DNA of 64,000 bases, from contig NZ_CP120742.1 of assembly GCF_029581275.1 (NCBI RefSeq), positions 2,888,501-2,952,500 of the forward strand, given 5' to 3'. This document shows, in pieces, positions 42,910 through 52,582 of the stretch (its first letter is position 1; each line of letters opens with the position of its first letter). The translations under genes and the position numbers were made by a program. The notes below the pieces were generated by a model. The model was not told the origin of the DNA. It saw only the letters and a program-made list of their open reading frames with translations, and searched no databases. This stretch comes from Micromonospora sp. WMMD1155. GTDB taxonomy: Bacteria; Actinomycetota; Actinomycetes; Mycobacteriales; Micromonosporaceae.

Positions 42910-43968
42910 ATGAGTGCTCCACCGGTTCCCGGGCCGACCCATTCCGGGGGGCACGGACCGCACCCACCACAACTGCGGGTGCCGGGAGGCTCGACCACCC
43001 CTGCCGCGGCTCCTCGCCAGCCGGCGTCGGCACCACCCCGGTCGGCTCCGACACCACGGGTGCCCGGCGAGCCGACCGGGCCGGAGCTGGACGACCTGTC
43101 GCTCGTGCGGCGCATCCGTCCCGGCGATCCGGCACCGCGGCGACTGTGGCGCAGCGTCAGCCGGATGTTCACCAGTGGACAGGCCACCCGGGAGTTGGCC
43201 GACCTCGCGGCCGAGGTGCAGGTGCCGGTCCACACCGGGCGGCGCATCGCGGTCGCCTCGGTGCACGGTGGGGCCGGGAAGACCACCGTGGCAGCGGTGT
43301 TGGCGTCGGTCTTCGCGGCGCGGCGAGCCGATCCGGTGCTCGCCGCCGACGCCGACCCGTACGAGGGCTCGTTGACCTGGCGGCTCGGCGCGCCGGGCGA
43401 GCCGCCCCTGGAGAGGCTGGCACCCGACCTGATCGCCGCCCGGGGCGGCGACCTCCGCGCGCTCGAGCCGTTCCTTCCGCGTACCGGAACGGGTTTGTGG
43501 GTGTTGCCGAGCGGCACCGCGAACCCGACGCTGTGCAGCGAGGTGACGCGGGCGCTGTCGCGGCTCTTCGCGGTCGCCGTCGTCGACTGCCCGCCCGGCC
43601 TGGAGTCCCGCACCGCGGCGGCGGCGATGGCCGACGCGCACTCGGTAGTGCTCGTCGCGGCGGGGACGCCGGACGGGGTCCGGGCCACCTACCAGGCGTT
43701 GCGCCGGATCATCGACGGCGGGTACGGGTCGTGGCTGGCGCGGGTGGTGGTCGTCCTGAGCACCAGCAACCCCGACGGCCGCGCCGCGCTCCTCGGCGAC
43801 GCCGCCCGCGAGCTGATCGAACACACCGGCGTGCCGGTGGTGGTGCTGCCCTACGACCGGCACCTGGCGGCCGGGGCGCTCATCACGCCGTCGCGGATCG
43901 GCGAGGCGACACTCGTCGAGGCGACCCGCGCGGCCGGCCTGGCGCTGGCCACGGCCCGGCGGATGTGA
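42910..43968 (+). CDS. ParA/MinD-like ATPase of the type VII locus (EspI-like)
   Basis: A 352-residue protein. The first 60 residues are proline-rich and disordered. The ATPase has a P-loop HGGAGKTTVAAVLAS at about 120-133, AADADPYEGSL (the switch aspartate) and VVDCPPGLE. The layout matches the EspI group of ESX accessory ATPases, which regulate secretion. It lies between eccD and eccC. Confidence 0.8.
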   Translation: MSAPPVPGPTHSGGHGPHPPQLRVPGGSTTPAAAPRQPASAPPRSAPTPRVPGEPTGPELDDLSLVRRIRPGDPAPRRLWRSVSRMFTSGQATRELADLAAEVQVPVHTGRRIAVASVHGGAGKTTVAAVLASVFAARRADPVLAADADPYEGSLTWRLGAPGEPPLERLAPDLIAARGGDLRALEPFLPRTGTGLWVLPSGTANPTLCSEVTRALSRLFAVAVVDCPPGLESRTAAAAMADAHSVVLVAAGTPDGVRATYQALRRIIDGGYGSWLARVVVVLSTSNPDGRAALLGDAARELIEHTGVPVVVLPYDRHLAAGALITPSRIGEATLVEATRAAGLALATARRM

Positions 43969-43983
43969 CCGGAGGACGCCCTG

Positions 43984-46900
43984 ATGTCGACGCGCATGGT
44001 GCACCGCCCCACCCGGGTCGCCCGTCCGGCGTCCACGATGGATCCGCTCGTGCTGGACGCACCACCGCAGCTCCCCGACGGCCGATCCGCGGTCGGGCTG
44101 CAGGCCTTGCTGCCGATGGCCGGCGCGGGCGTGGCGATGAGCATGATGATGTTCCTGCGCGGCTCCGGTTTCGCCGCGTTGGGTGCGGTGGTCATGGTCG
44201 TCGCGCTGGCCGCCGCCGGAGCCATGTACCTCACCCAGCTCGGCAAGGCCGGTCGGCAGCGCCGGGTCCAGCGTGAGCGTTACCAGGACTACCTGGAAGA
44301 GCTACGCGAGCAGCTCCGCGAGGACGAGCAACGTCTTCAGGAACAGGCGACCGTGCTGGACCCGCCGGTCAGCCGGCTGCTCGACGTCATCCGCAGCCCG
44401 GCCCGGTTGTGGGAGCGCCGTCGTGCCGACGTCGACTTCCTGCGGGTACGGGTGGGCATGGGCGCGTTACCGGTCCGGCCGATCCAACTGCGCGAGCAGA
44501 GCACACCGACCAACCCGCTCGACCCCTTCATGCGTCACGAGGCGCAGTCGCTGATGCGACGCTTCGAGCTGACGCCCGGGCTGCCGGTCCGGGTCGACCT
44601 GGACTGCGCCGGCGACGTCAGCGTGATCTGCCCGGACTACAACGAGGTCGTCGCCCTCGCCAGCGCCGTCCTCGTGCAGGTCGCCGCGTTCCACGCCCCC
44701 GACGACGTGACGCTCGCGGTCGTCACCACACCGGAGCGGGCGACGACCTGGCAGTGGGCCCGTTGGCTGCCGCACCTGCTCGACCGCGCCTCGATCGGCC
44801 CGAGCGGCCCGACCCCGCTCCTGGTCACCGCTCCCGAGACGCTCGCCGAACTCCTCGCCACGGACCTGGAGGAGCGGGCCACCAACGCGCTCAAGTCGTT
44901 CCGCCACAACGCCGGTAGGGCCGAGGCCCGTACGCGGTCGCGGCTGCTGGTCATCGACGACGCCCACGGCGCGGTGGCCCGCGCGCTGGCGAGCCCCGAC
45001 CAGTTCGTGGGCCTCGGGAGCCTCGGTGTCACAGTCGTCCACCTGCTCGCCGACCGGCTGCACGAGCCCGGCGACATCTCCCGGCGGATCACCCTCGACG
45101 GTGGTTCGCTGACCCTGGAGGATCTCACCGCGTCGCCGCCGATGACGGTGGTCGGCACTGTCGACGAGGTGCCGGTGCCGCTGGTGGAGGGCCTCGCCCG
45201 GGGGATCGCACCGCTGCGACTGTCGGCCGACTCGTACGACGACGGCACCGGCACCCCGCCGGCCGACTTCCAGGACCTGCTGGGGTTGTCCGATCCCACG
45301 AACCTGGATCTGGCCACGCTGTGGCGGCCGCGGGGTGAGCGCGACTTCCTGCGCGTGCCGATCGGGGTGGATCCGGTGGGACGACCGGTGTTGCTCGACC
45401 TGAAGGAATCCGCTCAGCTCGGGATGGGCCCACACGGGTTGTGTGTCGGCGCCACCGGGTCGGGCAAGAGTGAGCTGCTGCGGACGCTCGTCCTCGCCCT
45501 GGCGGCCAGCCATCCGCCCGAACGGTTGGCGATGGTGCTCGTCGACTACAAGGGCGGTGCGACGTTCGCGCCGTTCGCCGAGATGCCGCACGTCTCCGGC
45601 CTGATCACCAACCTGGTCGCGGACGCTGCGCTGGTGGAACGGATGTACACCAGCCTCGACGGTGAGGTGCAGCGCCGCCAGCAGTTGCTCGCGGACGCGG
45701 GCAAGGTCACCGACATCGTCGAGTACCACCTGCTGCGCGCGGTGCAGGGCGAGCGCAGCACCCTGCCCCCGCTGCCGCACCTGCTCGTGCTCATCGACGA
45801 GTTCGGCGAGCTGCTCGCCGCGAAGTCGGAGTTCATCGACCTGTTCCTCCGGATCGGTCGGATCGGCCGATCCATCGGGGTGCACCTGCTGCTGTCGAGC
45901 CAGCGGGTCGAGCAGGGCAAGATGCGCGGCCTGGAAAACTACCTGGCCTACCGTCTCGGGCTGCGCACGCTCACCGAGATGGAGTCGCGCACCGTCCTCG
46001 ACACCGTGGACGCGTTCCAGCTGCCGCCGCTACCCGGCAACGGGTACCTGAAGGTCGACGTCTCGATCTACCAGCGGTTCAAGGCCGCCTACGTGTCCGG
46101 CCCGCTCACCGACGGCGCCGACGCCGAACTCGCCCCGATCGTCGGGCCGATGGCGAAGCCGATGCCGGTGTTCGGCACCGTCCGCCGGGACACCGACGAC
46201 GGCGTACCCGAGGAGCCGAAGGCGACCAAGCGCACCACCGGTCCGACGCTGCTCTCCACGGTGGTCGAGCAGATGGCCGCGAGTGACCAACGCGTCCAGG
46301 CGATCTGGCTACCGCCGTTGCCGCCCGCCCTCACCCTCGACCAGGCGGCCGGAGGGATCCGCAGCACCCCGGACGGGCTCCGGCTGGAGATCGCCGGGCA
46401 GGCCGGAGCCGGGTTGCCGGTGCCGCTCGGCCGCCTCGACGATCCGGCCCGCCAGTGGCAGGGCCCCTGGCTGGTCGACCTGGCCGGCAGCGGCGGCAAC
46501 GCACTCGTGCTCGGCGGGCCCGGCACCGGCAAGACGACGACGCTGCGCACCCTGGCCCTGGGTCTGGCCACCACCTATCGGCCGACCGACGTCGGTATCT
46601 ACGGCATCGACCTGCTCGGCAACGGGTTGTCGGGCCTCACCGGGCTGCCCCATGTCGGCGGCGTCGCCAGTCGTGAGGACCGGGAGCGCATCCGCCGCAC
46701 CGTCGACGAGGTGCACGCGATGCTCTCGCAACGCCAGCGGATCTACACCCAGCACCAGTTCGACACCATCGACGACCTCCGTGCCGCCGACGAACGCGTA
46801 CGCGCGGAGGTCGGCTGTGTCGACGTGGTGCTGCTGATCGACGGGTACGGCCAGCTCAACACCGAGTTCGAGAGCCTCGAACCCAAGGTGCACGACCTGC

Positions 46901-47943
46901 TCGCCAGAGGCGGCCGTTACGGCATCCACGTCATCGGCACCGCCCGACGGTGGAACGAGGTTCGCGCCGCCCAGCAGGTCGCCTTCGCCAACCGCATCGA
47001 GCTGCGGCTCACCGAGCCTGCCGAGTCCAGCATCGACGGCAGGCTGGCCCGGGGCATCCCGTCCGACCAGCCCGGGCGGGCGCTGACCAGCGGCAAGCTG
47101 TTCGCCCAGGTCGCCCTGCCCCGCCTCGACGGCCGGCCGGATCCGGCGAACGCCGGTCTGGTCTCCGCCGCCGAGTCGGTACGGGGATCGTGGTCCGGGC
47201 CACTGCCGCCACCCGTGCGGGTGCTCCCCGCCGTACTTCCGCTGGCCGACCTCGCCGACACGCCCGCCGGGCACGGCGTGGTCCCCTTCGGCCGGTTCGA
47301 GAGCGACTTCAGCCCCGCCGTGCTCGACCTCTTCGGCCAGGACCAGCACTTCCTCGTCCTCGGCGACCCCCGTACCGGCAAGACGAACCTCTTGAAGCTC
47401 GTGGCCGAGGAGTTGATGGGGCAGTACTCCTCCGACGAGCTGGTGTTCGCCGTGTTCGACCCGCGCCGCGGGCTCGCCGACGTGGTGCCGGACGCGTACT
47501 GCGGCGGATACGCCACCAACGCGACGCTCGCCCAGCAGTTGTCGGCGGCGGTGTGCAAGGAACTGGCGACGAGGCAGCCGTCCGCGTCGGCGCGGCACCG
47601 GATCGTGCTGCTCATCGACGACTACGACATCCTCGCCGCGTCGGCCAGCCAACCGCTCGGCGCGTTCGTCCCCTACGTGGCGGCCGCACGCGACACCGGC
47701 CTGCACGTCGTGATGACACGTCGGGTGGCCGGTGCCTCGCGCGGCCTGTTCGAGCCGTTCCCACTGGCCGTGCGCGAGGCCGGTTGTCTGAGCTTGCTGA
47801 TGTCCGGTGACCGCACGGAGGGCCAACTTTTCACCGGGGTACGGCCGACGGTCCTGCCGGTGGGCCGCGGGCAGCTCATCCGCCCGGGTCACTCCCCACG
47901 CATGACGCAGACCGCGTACCTCGGCGAGACCAAGGAGCACTGA
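43984..47943 (+). CDS. eccC: Type VII secretion ATPase EccC (three FtsK/SpoIIIE domains)
   Basis: A 1,319-residue motor of the ESX system. Two membrane segments lie at about 40-85. The first ATPase has GATGSGKSELLRT at about 490 and LLVLIDEFGELL; the second GGPGTGKTTTLRT at about 845 and VVLLIDGYGQL; the third GDPRTGKTNLLKL at about 1127 and IVLLIDDYDIL. As in other EccC proteins only the first has the DE Walker B; the other two have DG and DD and are probably non-hydrolytic substrate-binding or regulatory units. Its stop shares bases with the next start (TGATG). Confidence 0.93.
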   Translation: MSTRMVHRPTRVARPASTMDPLVLDAPPQLPDGRSAVGLQALLPMAGAGVAMSMMMFLRGSGFAALGAVVMVVALAAAGAMYLTQLGKAGRQRRVQRERYQDYLEELREQLREDEQRLQEQATVLDPPVSRLLDVIRSPARLWERRRADVDFLRVRVGMGALPVRPIQLREQSTPTNPLDPFMRHEAQSLMRRFELTPGLPVRVDLDCAGDVSVICPDYNEVVALASAVLVQVAAFHAPDDVTLAVVTTPERATTWQWARWLPHLLDRASIGPSGPTPLLVTAPETLAELLATDLEERATNALKSFRHNAGRAEARTRSRLLVIDDAHGAVARALASPDQFVGLGSLGVTVVHLLADRLHEPGDISRRITLDGGSLTLEDLTASPPMTVVGTVDEVPVPLVEGLARGIAPLRLSADSYDDGTGTPPADFQDLLGLSDPTNLDLATLWRPRGERDFLRVPIGVDPVGRPVLLDLKESAQLGMGPHGLCVGATGSGKSELLRTLVLALAASHPPERLAMVLVDYKGGATFAPFAEMPHVSGLITNLVADAALVERMYTSLDGEVQRRQQLLADAGKVTDIVEYHLLRAVQGERSTLPPLPHLLVLIDEFGELLAAKSEFIDLFLRIGRIGRSIGVHLLLSSQRVEQGKMRGLENYLAYRLGLRTLTEMESRTVLDTVDAFQLPPLPGNGYLKVDVSIYQRFKAAYVSGPLTDGADAELAPIVGPMAKPMPVFGTVRRDTDDGVPEEPKATKRTTGPTLLSTVVEQMAASDQRVQAIWLPPLPPALTLDQAAGGIRSTPDGLRLEIAGQAGAGLPVPLGRLDDPARQWQGPWLVDLAGSGGNALVLGGPGTGKTTTLRTLALGLATTYRPTDVGIYGIDLLGNGLSGLTGLPHVGGVASREDRERIRRTVDEVHAMLSQRQRIYTQHQFDTIDDLRAADERVRAEVGCVDVVLLIDGYGQLNTEFESLEPKVHDLLARGGRYGIHVIGTARRWNEVRAAQQVAFANRIELRLTEPAESSIDGRLARGIPSDQPGRALTSGKLFAQVALPRLDGRPDPANAGLVSAAESVRGSWSGPLPPPVRVLPAVLPLADLADTPAGHGVVPFGRFESDFSPAVLDLFGQDQHFLVLGDPRTGKTNLLKLVAEELMGQYSSDELVFAVFDPRRGLADVVPDAYCGGYATNATLAQQLSAAVCKELATRQPSASARHRIVLLIDDYDILAASASQPLGAFVPYVAAARDTGLHVVMTRRVAGASRGLFEPFPLAVREAGCLSLLMSGDRTEGQLFTGVRPTVLPVGRGQLIRPGHSPRMTQTAYLGETKEH

Positions 47944-48302
47944 TGACGTACGACACGGTGGCCCTGTGCCGCTCCGAGCCCGACGCCGCCACGATGATCG
48001 GCGCCCTGGTCGCGGTCGGGTCCGACCTCAAGATGGACACAGTCGACGCTGCCGGGCTGGTGCAGCTGTTCGACCCTGCCGACGGTCGGTTGTTGCTGAC
48101 CGTCGAGACCGCGCGGCTGGTCCAGGTGCCGGGCGAGGCGGAACGGCTGCTCGGCGTCGCGCTGGATGACTCCTTCGGCGGCCGGGTCTGGTGGGTGGAG
48201 AGCCGCGCACCGGACGGCGACCCGCAGGCCGCCGAGGTGACCCGCCGTTTCACGACCGCGCTGGTATCGATAACGGGAGGACTGACATGGGCGAACCGAT
48301 GA
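47943..48302 (+). CDS. Type VII locus accessory protein of unknown function
   Basis: A 119-residue protein with alternating strands and helices, no membrane segment and no cysteine of note. It has TGATG overlap with eccC and overlaps the next gene by 16 bases, so it is clearly part of the operon. I do not recognise the family; the small size and place suggest a secretion chaperone. Confidence 0.6.
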   Translation: MTYDTVALCRSEPDAATMIGALVAVGSDLKMDTVDAAGLVQLFDPADGRLLLTVETARLVQVPGEAERLLGVALDDSFGGRVWWVESRAPDGDPQAAEVTRRFTTALVSITGGLTWANR

Positions 48303-49264
48303 CCGGTGCGACCGACACGATCACCGACCGAGCCGTCGTCCTGCACCAGAACCGCGCGGTGGTCGGCCTCTCGCCCTGGCTCGCCGAAGCGGCGGTCGAC
48401 GCCGTCCGCAACGGGTTGCTGCTTCAAATCGTCACGCCCGAAGACGGCTCCATCACGTACCCGCTCGAAGTGATGCTGGCCCAGGCGCAGGGGCAGTGGG
48501 TGGTGCGCGCCGGCGACCAGTACCGCGACGGGCTCACCGGGCTGTCCCTGCACTGGGACGGCCGACGCTTCTCGGCGTCCAACGGGTCGCCCACCGGCGG
48601 CCCGCTGCCGACCGCCGTACCGTGGTCCGGCGGCCTGGAGATCCAGATCGTCACGCTGCACCCGGCCACCGAGGCCCTGAACCTCGGCGCCAGCACCGAG
48701 ACAGCCGTGCGCGCCCTCACCGGCGACGACCCGATCGGGTGGGGCGTCGCCGAGCCGGTGACCGAGCGGTGGTCGCGCCGCGAGCTCACCTCGTTCTGCC
48801 GTACGCGGGCACCGGCACCGTCCAGCGTGACGATCGTCGGCGGGGAGCGCGGTTCGGCGCTGCTCGGGGTCCTGACGGTCGAGCGGGTCGACGTCGGCGT
48901 CCGCGAACAGCTCCGGCTGGCCGGCCCTCCGCTGTCGGTGGTCGACGAGGAGACGGTCGAGACACTCGCCGAGACGTTGGCGACGACAGTGCGCAGCATG
49001 ATCGTGACAGCGCACCCGGGCCGGTCCGGCGGGCTACGGTCCAGCACACCGAGCCTTCCGGCACTGCCGTTGGGCATCCTGGTCGGCCGTCAGGAACAGG
49101 CGCTCGACTCCGAGCCGGAGGTGGTCCCAGGCCGGGCGCTCGGCCGGGGCGCACGCCGGGCGTGGTGGTACCGAGTGGACAGAGGGCCGGGGGCCCCGTA
49201 CGAGAACCTCACCGCGGTGTTGCGCAGGTACGGCCTGAGCACCGCAGGCCAGGGCACCGGCTGA
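48287..49264 (+). CDS. DUF6177-like protein of the type VII locus
   Basis: A 325-residue protein that matches the DUF6177 pattern seen beside type VII genes in Micromonosporaceae and Streptomyces. The beginning (DTITDRAVVLHQNRAVVGLS) and the end (WWYRVDRGPGAPYENLTAVL) are typical. ATG 48287 is chosen as the first residue after the overlap with the preceding gene. Its function is unknown. It is the last gene of the plus-strand unit and ends against the convergent substrate operon. Confidence 0.7.
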   Translation: MGEPMTGATDTITDRAVVLHQNRAVVGLSPWLAEAAVDAVRNGLLLQIVTPEDGSITYPLEVMLAQAQGQWVVRAGDQYRDGLTGLSLHWDGRRFSASNGSPTGGPLPTAVPWSGGLEIQIVTLHPATEALNLGASTETAVRALTGDDPIGWGVAEPVTERWSRRELTSFCRTRAPAPSSVTIVGGERGSALLGVLTVERVDVGVREQLRLAGPPLSVVDEETVETLAETLATTVRSMIVTAHPGRSGGLRSSTPSLPALPLGILVGRQEQALDSEPEVVPGRALGRGARRAWWYRVDRGPGAPYENLTAVLRRYGLSTAGQGTG

Positions 49265-49280
49265 CCGCCCCACGGGTGCG

Positions 49281-49308
49281 CCGGACGGCAGCGACCCCGG
49301 CCGTCCGG
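49281..49308. terminator. Hairpin between the two convergent type VII units
   Basis: CCGGACGGC at 49281-49289 pairs with GCCGTCCGG at 49300-49308 around a 10-base loop. It lies 17 bases after the DUF6177 stop and before the end of the opposing operon and may serve both directions. Confidence 0.7.
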
Positions 49309-49318
49309 CATCGGGTGT

Positions 49319-49520
49319 TCAGCCCTGCGCGACGTGGCTTTCGATCGGCGTGCCGTCCTCGGCCCAGCGTTGCCGGCTGAGCATCCTGCCCTGGTCGTCG
49401 AACTCGACACGGCCGGCGGGGTTGCCGTTACGGTGCCACTCCTCGTGGACGCCGACAGCCGTGCCGTAACGAGTTGCCCTCAGCCTTGCGCTCGCCGGTC
49501 GGGTACCACTCGGCGGAAGG
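49319..49520 (-). pseudogene. Decayed YwqK-type immunity gene remnant
   Basis: One frame encodes AEWYPTGERKAEGN, then homology continues in a second frame as YGTAVGVHEEWHRNGNPAGR and RQRWAEDGTPIESH to a TGA at 49319-49321. The shift lies near 49465-49475. The content repeats the MORN-like pattern of the intact YwqK gene next to it (WYSNGQKKQEGV; GEWRRWHENGQLAER). It is a second immunity copy, frameshifted and lacking an N-terminus. Confidence 0.65.
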
Positions 49521-49643
49521 CCGTCCTCTTACTGCGGAATGAACTGGCTGCCAGGGCGGCCATGTTCGAGCGTGCAGCGCCGCTGGGGTCTGAGCGGTCC
49601 CGTACGGCCTCCGTAGCCCTGAAGCCACAAAGATCCTTAGAGG

Positions 49644-49985
49644 CTACGGTCCTTCCTCGGTCAGATTCCCCTGATCATCCCAACGCTTTCGGCTTACCGG
49701 CAGGTTTTGGTCGCCGAAAACGGTACGTTCGGCTAGCTGGCCATTTTCATGCCACCGTCGCCATTCTCCGACGTTGCGACCGTAGTCACGTACGCCTTCC
49801 TGTTTCTTTTGGCCATTCGAATACCAGATGATCTGAGGTCCGTGGGGAACGCCGTCGAAGTAGGTGGCGAGCTCGACGATATTTCCCCCGGGGTCCATGG
49901 CCGCCACCTCGCCGGTGAAAGGTTCATCACCGTGCATCACCCGAAGGTCGTCACCTACGTAGGTCTCTTTCTCGTCAACGCGCAT
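49644..49985 (-). CDS. YwqK-family immunity protein
   Basis: A 113-residue acidic protein with three to four MORN-like repeats of the form x-WYxNGQ-x-G (PHGPQIIWYSNGQKK; GEWRRWHENGQLAE). It matches the YwqK antitoxin family that protects against YwqJ deaminases. It starts by TGATG overlap with the toxin stop, as expected for an immunity partner. Confidence 0.8.
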   Translation of the reverse strand: MRVDEKETYVGDDLRVMHGDEPFTGEVAAMDPGGNIVELATYFDGVPHGPQIIWYSNGQKKQEGVRDYGRNVGEWRRWHENGQLAERTVFGDQNLPVSRKRWDDQGNLTEEGP

Positions 49986-52582
49986 CAGTCACTCCACGGA
50001 GGCTCGAACGTATCCATGCGCCGGTAGTCGCCAGGCGGGAACTGGTAGCGACCGGTGTAGCTCGGGACGCCCCGCAGTATACTGTTGCAGTTTCCGCAGG
50101 CTGGAGCCGGGTCGCCGGGCGAATGGTGACGTGCGTCGTCCAGCCAACGTGGATCAAAACGCATTTCATCGAGGACGTCCCGGCCCAGCGGCGGCGGCTC
50201 TGAATCCGGTCCGTGTTCGCGCCTCCATTGCTCATCGTGCAATCGTTGGCGCTCCCAAAGTAGCTCATTGGTCGCCTTGACCTCGGCGTGACGTAGCGGA
50301 TTGTCGAAGTGTGCCCGCCCATCCAGCACCGCGTCCTTGGTTATGACGTCGCCAGCTTCGTTTCGGACCGCCCGGCCGGTTACCGGATCGAGCACCGGCA
50401 CCTGCGCGGCTTCGGTCTCCGATCGCATGACCGGGTGTTTCCACTCCGCCAGATCCAGATAGTTGTCGCGTAGTAACGGATGCAGATTCTTCGGGTCGAT
50501 CAGGTCCAGGTCCGTACCGTTGACGCCTTCGGCGATCTTGCCCGTGCGGAGATCGATGGCGGTGGCGGAAACTGGGCCCTCGCCTCGTTCGCGCCCCGGG
50601 ACATGTACGTCGGTTGCACGCTGCCGTGACAGGTCTTCCATGTAGTCCCGGACGGGCTTTCCATCGATTTCGGTAATAAGGCCGTCTCGAGTCGTCACTC
50701 GGCTGGTGTCATTCACGTCGATTTCATCGACGATGGAGCCTCGGCTCGGGTCTCGCGCGTATTCCGGATCCGTCACCTTGGGAGCAGGGCCCGGGTCCTC
50801 GGGTTCGGGGAAGTTAGGCGGGTTCTCCACGCGCTGGTCACCCGCTGACGGCGGCTTGTAATCTCCCGCGTTGTCGGGCTCGGGCTGTCTACCCGACACG
50901 GGCTCGTCGTCCGCAGTCCTGTCGCCGCGTTCGTCGCCGCCCTGCTCTGCGGGCTTGTCATCCGGATCGACGTCGGAATCCGAGTCGTTGCTGCCATCGT
51001 TGCGGGGGCCGTCGTCGGCATCCACGTCTTTGCCAGGCGTGGTGTCGTCCGGGACGTTGCCCGGGGTGGTGTCGTCCGGGACGTTGCGCGGGGTGGTGTC
51101 GTCCGGGACGTTGCGCGGGGTGGTGTCGTCCGGGACGTTGCGCGGGGTGGTGTCGTCCGGGACGTTGCGCGGGGTGGTGTCGTCCGGGACGTTGCGCGGG
51201 GTGGTGTCGTCCGGCAGGTTCCTGGTGGGCGGGGTGTCCTCCGGCAGGTTCCTGGCAGCTGGTGGGGTCTCTTCGGGAAGGTTCCTGGTGGGTGGGGTGT
51301 CGCCGGGGAGGTTGTTGCCGGCGGGGTTGTTGCCGCCGTCCATGTTCATGGTGTTTGGGGTGCGGTCGCCCGGCATCTCGACGTCGAAGCCGCGTCCGAC
51401 GGGTGGTACGTCGCCCGCGATCGCGGGCACCAGACCGAGCTGCGGAATCTGGATGTCGAACTTCTTGGCGAAGTTGATGGCGACCTCGCCCACGGTGGGC
51501 AGGTTGTCGAGCCAGTTGCCGGCGCGGACCAAGCCGGCGCTGATGCGGGCGGCGGTCGCGCTGCCTCGGATGCTGTTGACGGCTGCGCCGGCGCCGCGCA
51601 GACCGGAGGCGGCGCCCTTGGTGCCGACGACGGCGGAGACGATGTTGAACGCGGCGAGGCCACCGGCCCTCGACTTGTCCTCACCCCACATGTCGTAGGC
51701 GATGATGGTCTTACCCGCGTTGAGCAGGAGGTTGCCGGCTTCGCGTTTCTCCATGAACGGCATGCCGACCGTCTGGTCGATCACGATGGTGACCGGGTTG
51801 ATGTAGATGGAGACCGCCCAGACGAACTTGCCGAGACCCAACCAGGCCTGACCGGCGGTGTCCCAGCTCCATTCGCCGGTGGTGGGGTCGCGGCCGATCA
51901 GCGCACCGAGGTCTCCGAGCATGGTGACGAAGCCTTCGCCGACGCCGCCGAAGAACGCGCCGACGTCACCGAGGAACCCACGGTCGTGTTCCTCGGTGCT
52001 GCCCCAGGGCAACGCCCCGTCCTCACCGGCGGCCGCGTTGAGGGTGTTGGCGTCGAACCCGTACTCGCCGTCTTCGACTGTGCCGTCGGCGTTGTCGGCC
52101 CGGTACTGGCGGCCACCGTAGAGGGCGTTGATGGTGTTGGCGCACTTGCGCTGCGCTTCGAAGAACGCGGCGACCTGCGTGTTCACCGCGGAGATCAACC
52201 CGTTGTGCTGGTTGACCTTGCCTTCGTCCTCGCGCCAGTCCTCGTCTCCGGTGGTGGAGGCGACGAACTGCTCGGCCTGGCCCTTCAACGCGGCGAGTTG
52301 GGCCTTGATCTCCCTGACCTCGCTGGCGTACGTGGCCAGGGCGGTGCCGACGGCTTGGACGTCCTCGCCGACCGACGCCGACACGGTGCGGATCGGGCCG
52401 GACGCGGCGAACAACTGCGCCGCCTCCGGCGCCTCGTAGACCGCGGCCAAGCCCTGCCAGGTGGTGTCGACAGCCTGACCGGTGTTGGCGAAGTCGACGC
52501 CGGTGGTTTTGATCGTCTGTGCGTGGGTGGCCAGCAGGTCCATGTCACCTGGAATCTGCGGAATCTCCCCCGGATTGATCAT
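49985..52582 (-). CDS. Type VII-exported polymorphic toxin with YwqJ-type deaminase domain
   Basis: An 865-residue modular toxin. Residues 1-150 are helical and resemble a WXG/LXG export domain. Residues 220-390 contain hydrophobic segments that may cross or insert in membranes. A disordered linker follows with about seven tandem copies of DDTTPRNVP (27 bases each, near 51040-51215) and more acidic, proline-rich sequence. The last 130 residues carry LRHAEVKATNEL (H-x-E) and PACGNCNSIL (C-x2-C), the zinc and catalytic residues of YwqJ-like nucleic-acid deaminases. All are intact. It is the apparent effector of the neighbouring type VII apparatus and is paired with YwqK. Confidence 0.88.
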   Translation of the reverse strand: MINPGEIPQIPGDMDLLATHAQTIKTTGVDFANTGQAVDTTWQGLAAVYEAPEAAQLFAASGPIRTVSASVGEDVQAVGTALATYASEVREIKAQLAALKGQAEQFVASTTGDEDWREDEGKVNQHNGLISAVNTQVAAFFEAQRKCANTINALYGGRQYRADNADGTVEDGEYGFDANTLNAAAGEDGALPWGSTEEHDRGFLGDVGAFFGGVGEGFVTMLGDLGALIGRDPTTGEWSWDTAGQAWLGLGKFVWAVSIYINPVTIVIDQTVGMPFMEKREAGNLLLNAGKTIIAYDMWGEDKSRAGGLAAFNIVSAVVGTKGAASGLRGAGAAVNSIRGSATAARISAGLVRAGNWLDNLPTVGEVAINFAKKFDIQIPQLGLVPAIAGDVPPVGRGFDVEMPGDRTPNTMNMDGGNNPAGNNLPGDTPPTRNLPEETPPAARNLPEDTPPTRNLPDDTTPRNVPDDTTPRNVPDDTTPRNVPDDTTPRNVPDDTTPRNVPDDTTPGNVPDDTTPGKDVDADDGPRNDGSNDSDSDVDPDDKPAEQGGDERGDRTADDEPVSGRQPEPDNAGDYKPPSAGDQRVENPPNFPEPEDPGPAPKVTDPEYARDPSRGSIVDEIDVNDTSRVTTRDGLITEIDGKPVRDYMEDLSRQRATDVHVPGRERGEGPVSATAIDLRTGKIAEGVNGTDLDLIDPKNLHPLLRDNYLDLAEWKHPVMRSETEAAQVPVLDPVTGRAVRNEAGDVITKDAVLDGRAHFDNPLRHAEVKATNELLWERQRLHDEQWRREHGPDSEPPPLGRDVLDEMRFDPRWLDDARHHSPGDPAPACGNCNSILRGVPSYTGRYQFPPGDYRRMDTFEPPWSD
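51040..51215. repeat. 27-base tandem repeat encoding DDTTPRNVP
   Basis: About seven in-frame 27-base units, nearly identical, lie inside the linker of the YwqJ-type toxin. Neighbouring degenerate units read NLPDDTTP and NLPEDTPP. Such repeats change copy number easily, altering linker length without breaking the frame. Confidence 0.8.

Noticed and set aside
51040..51215. CRISPR array
   Set aside because: The 27-base units are directly adjacent with no spacers, stay in frame and encode DDTTPRNVP inside a toxin gene.
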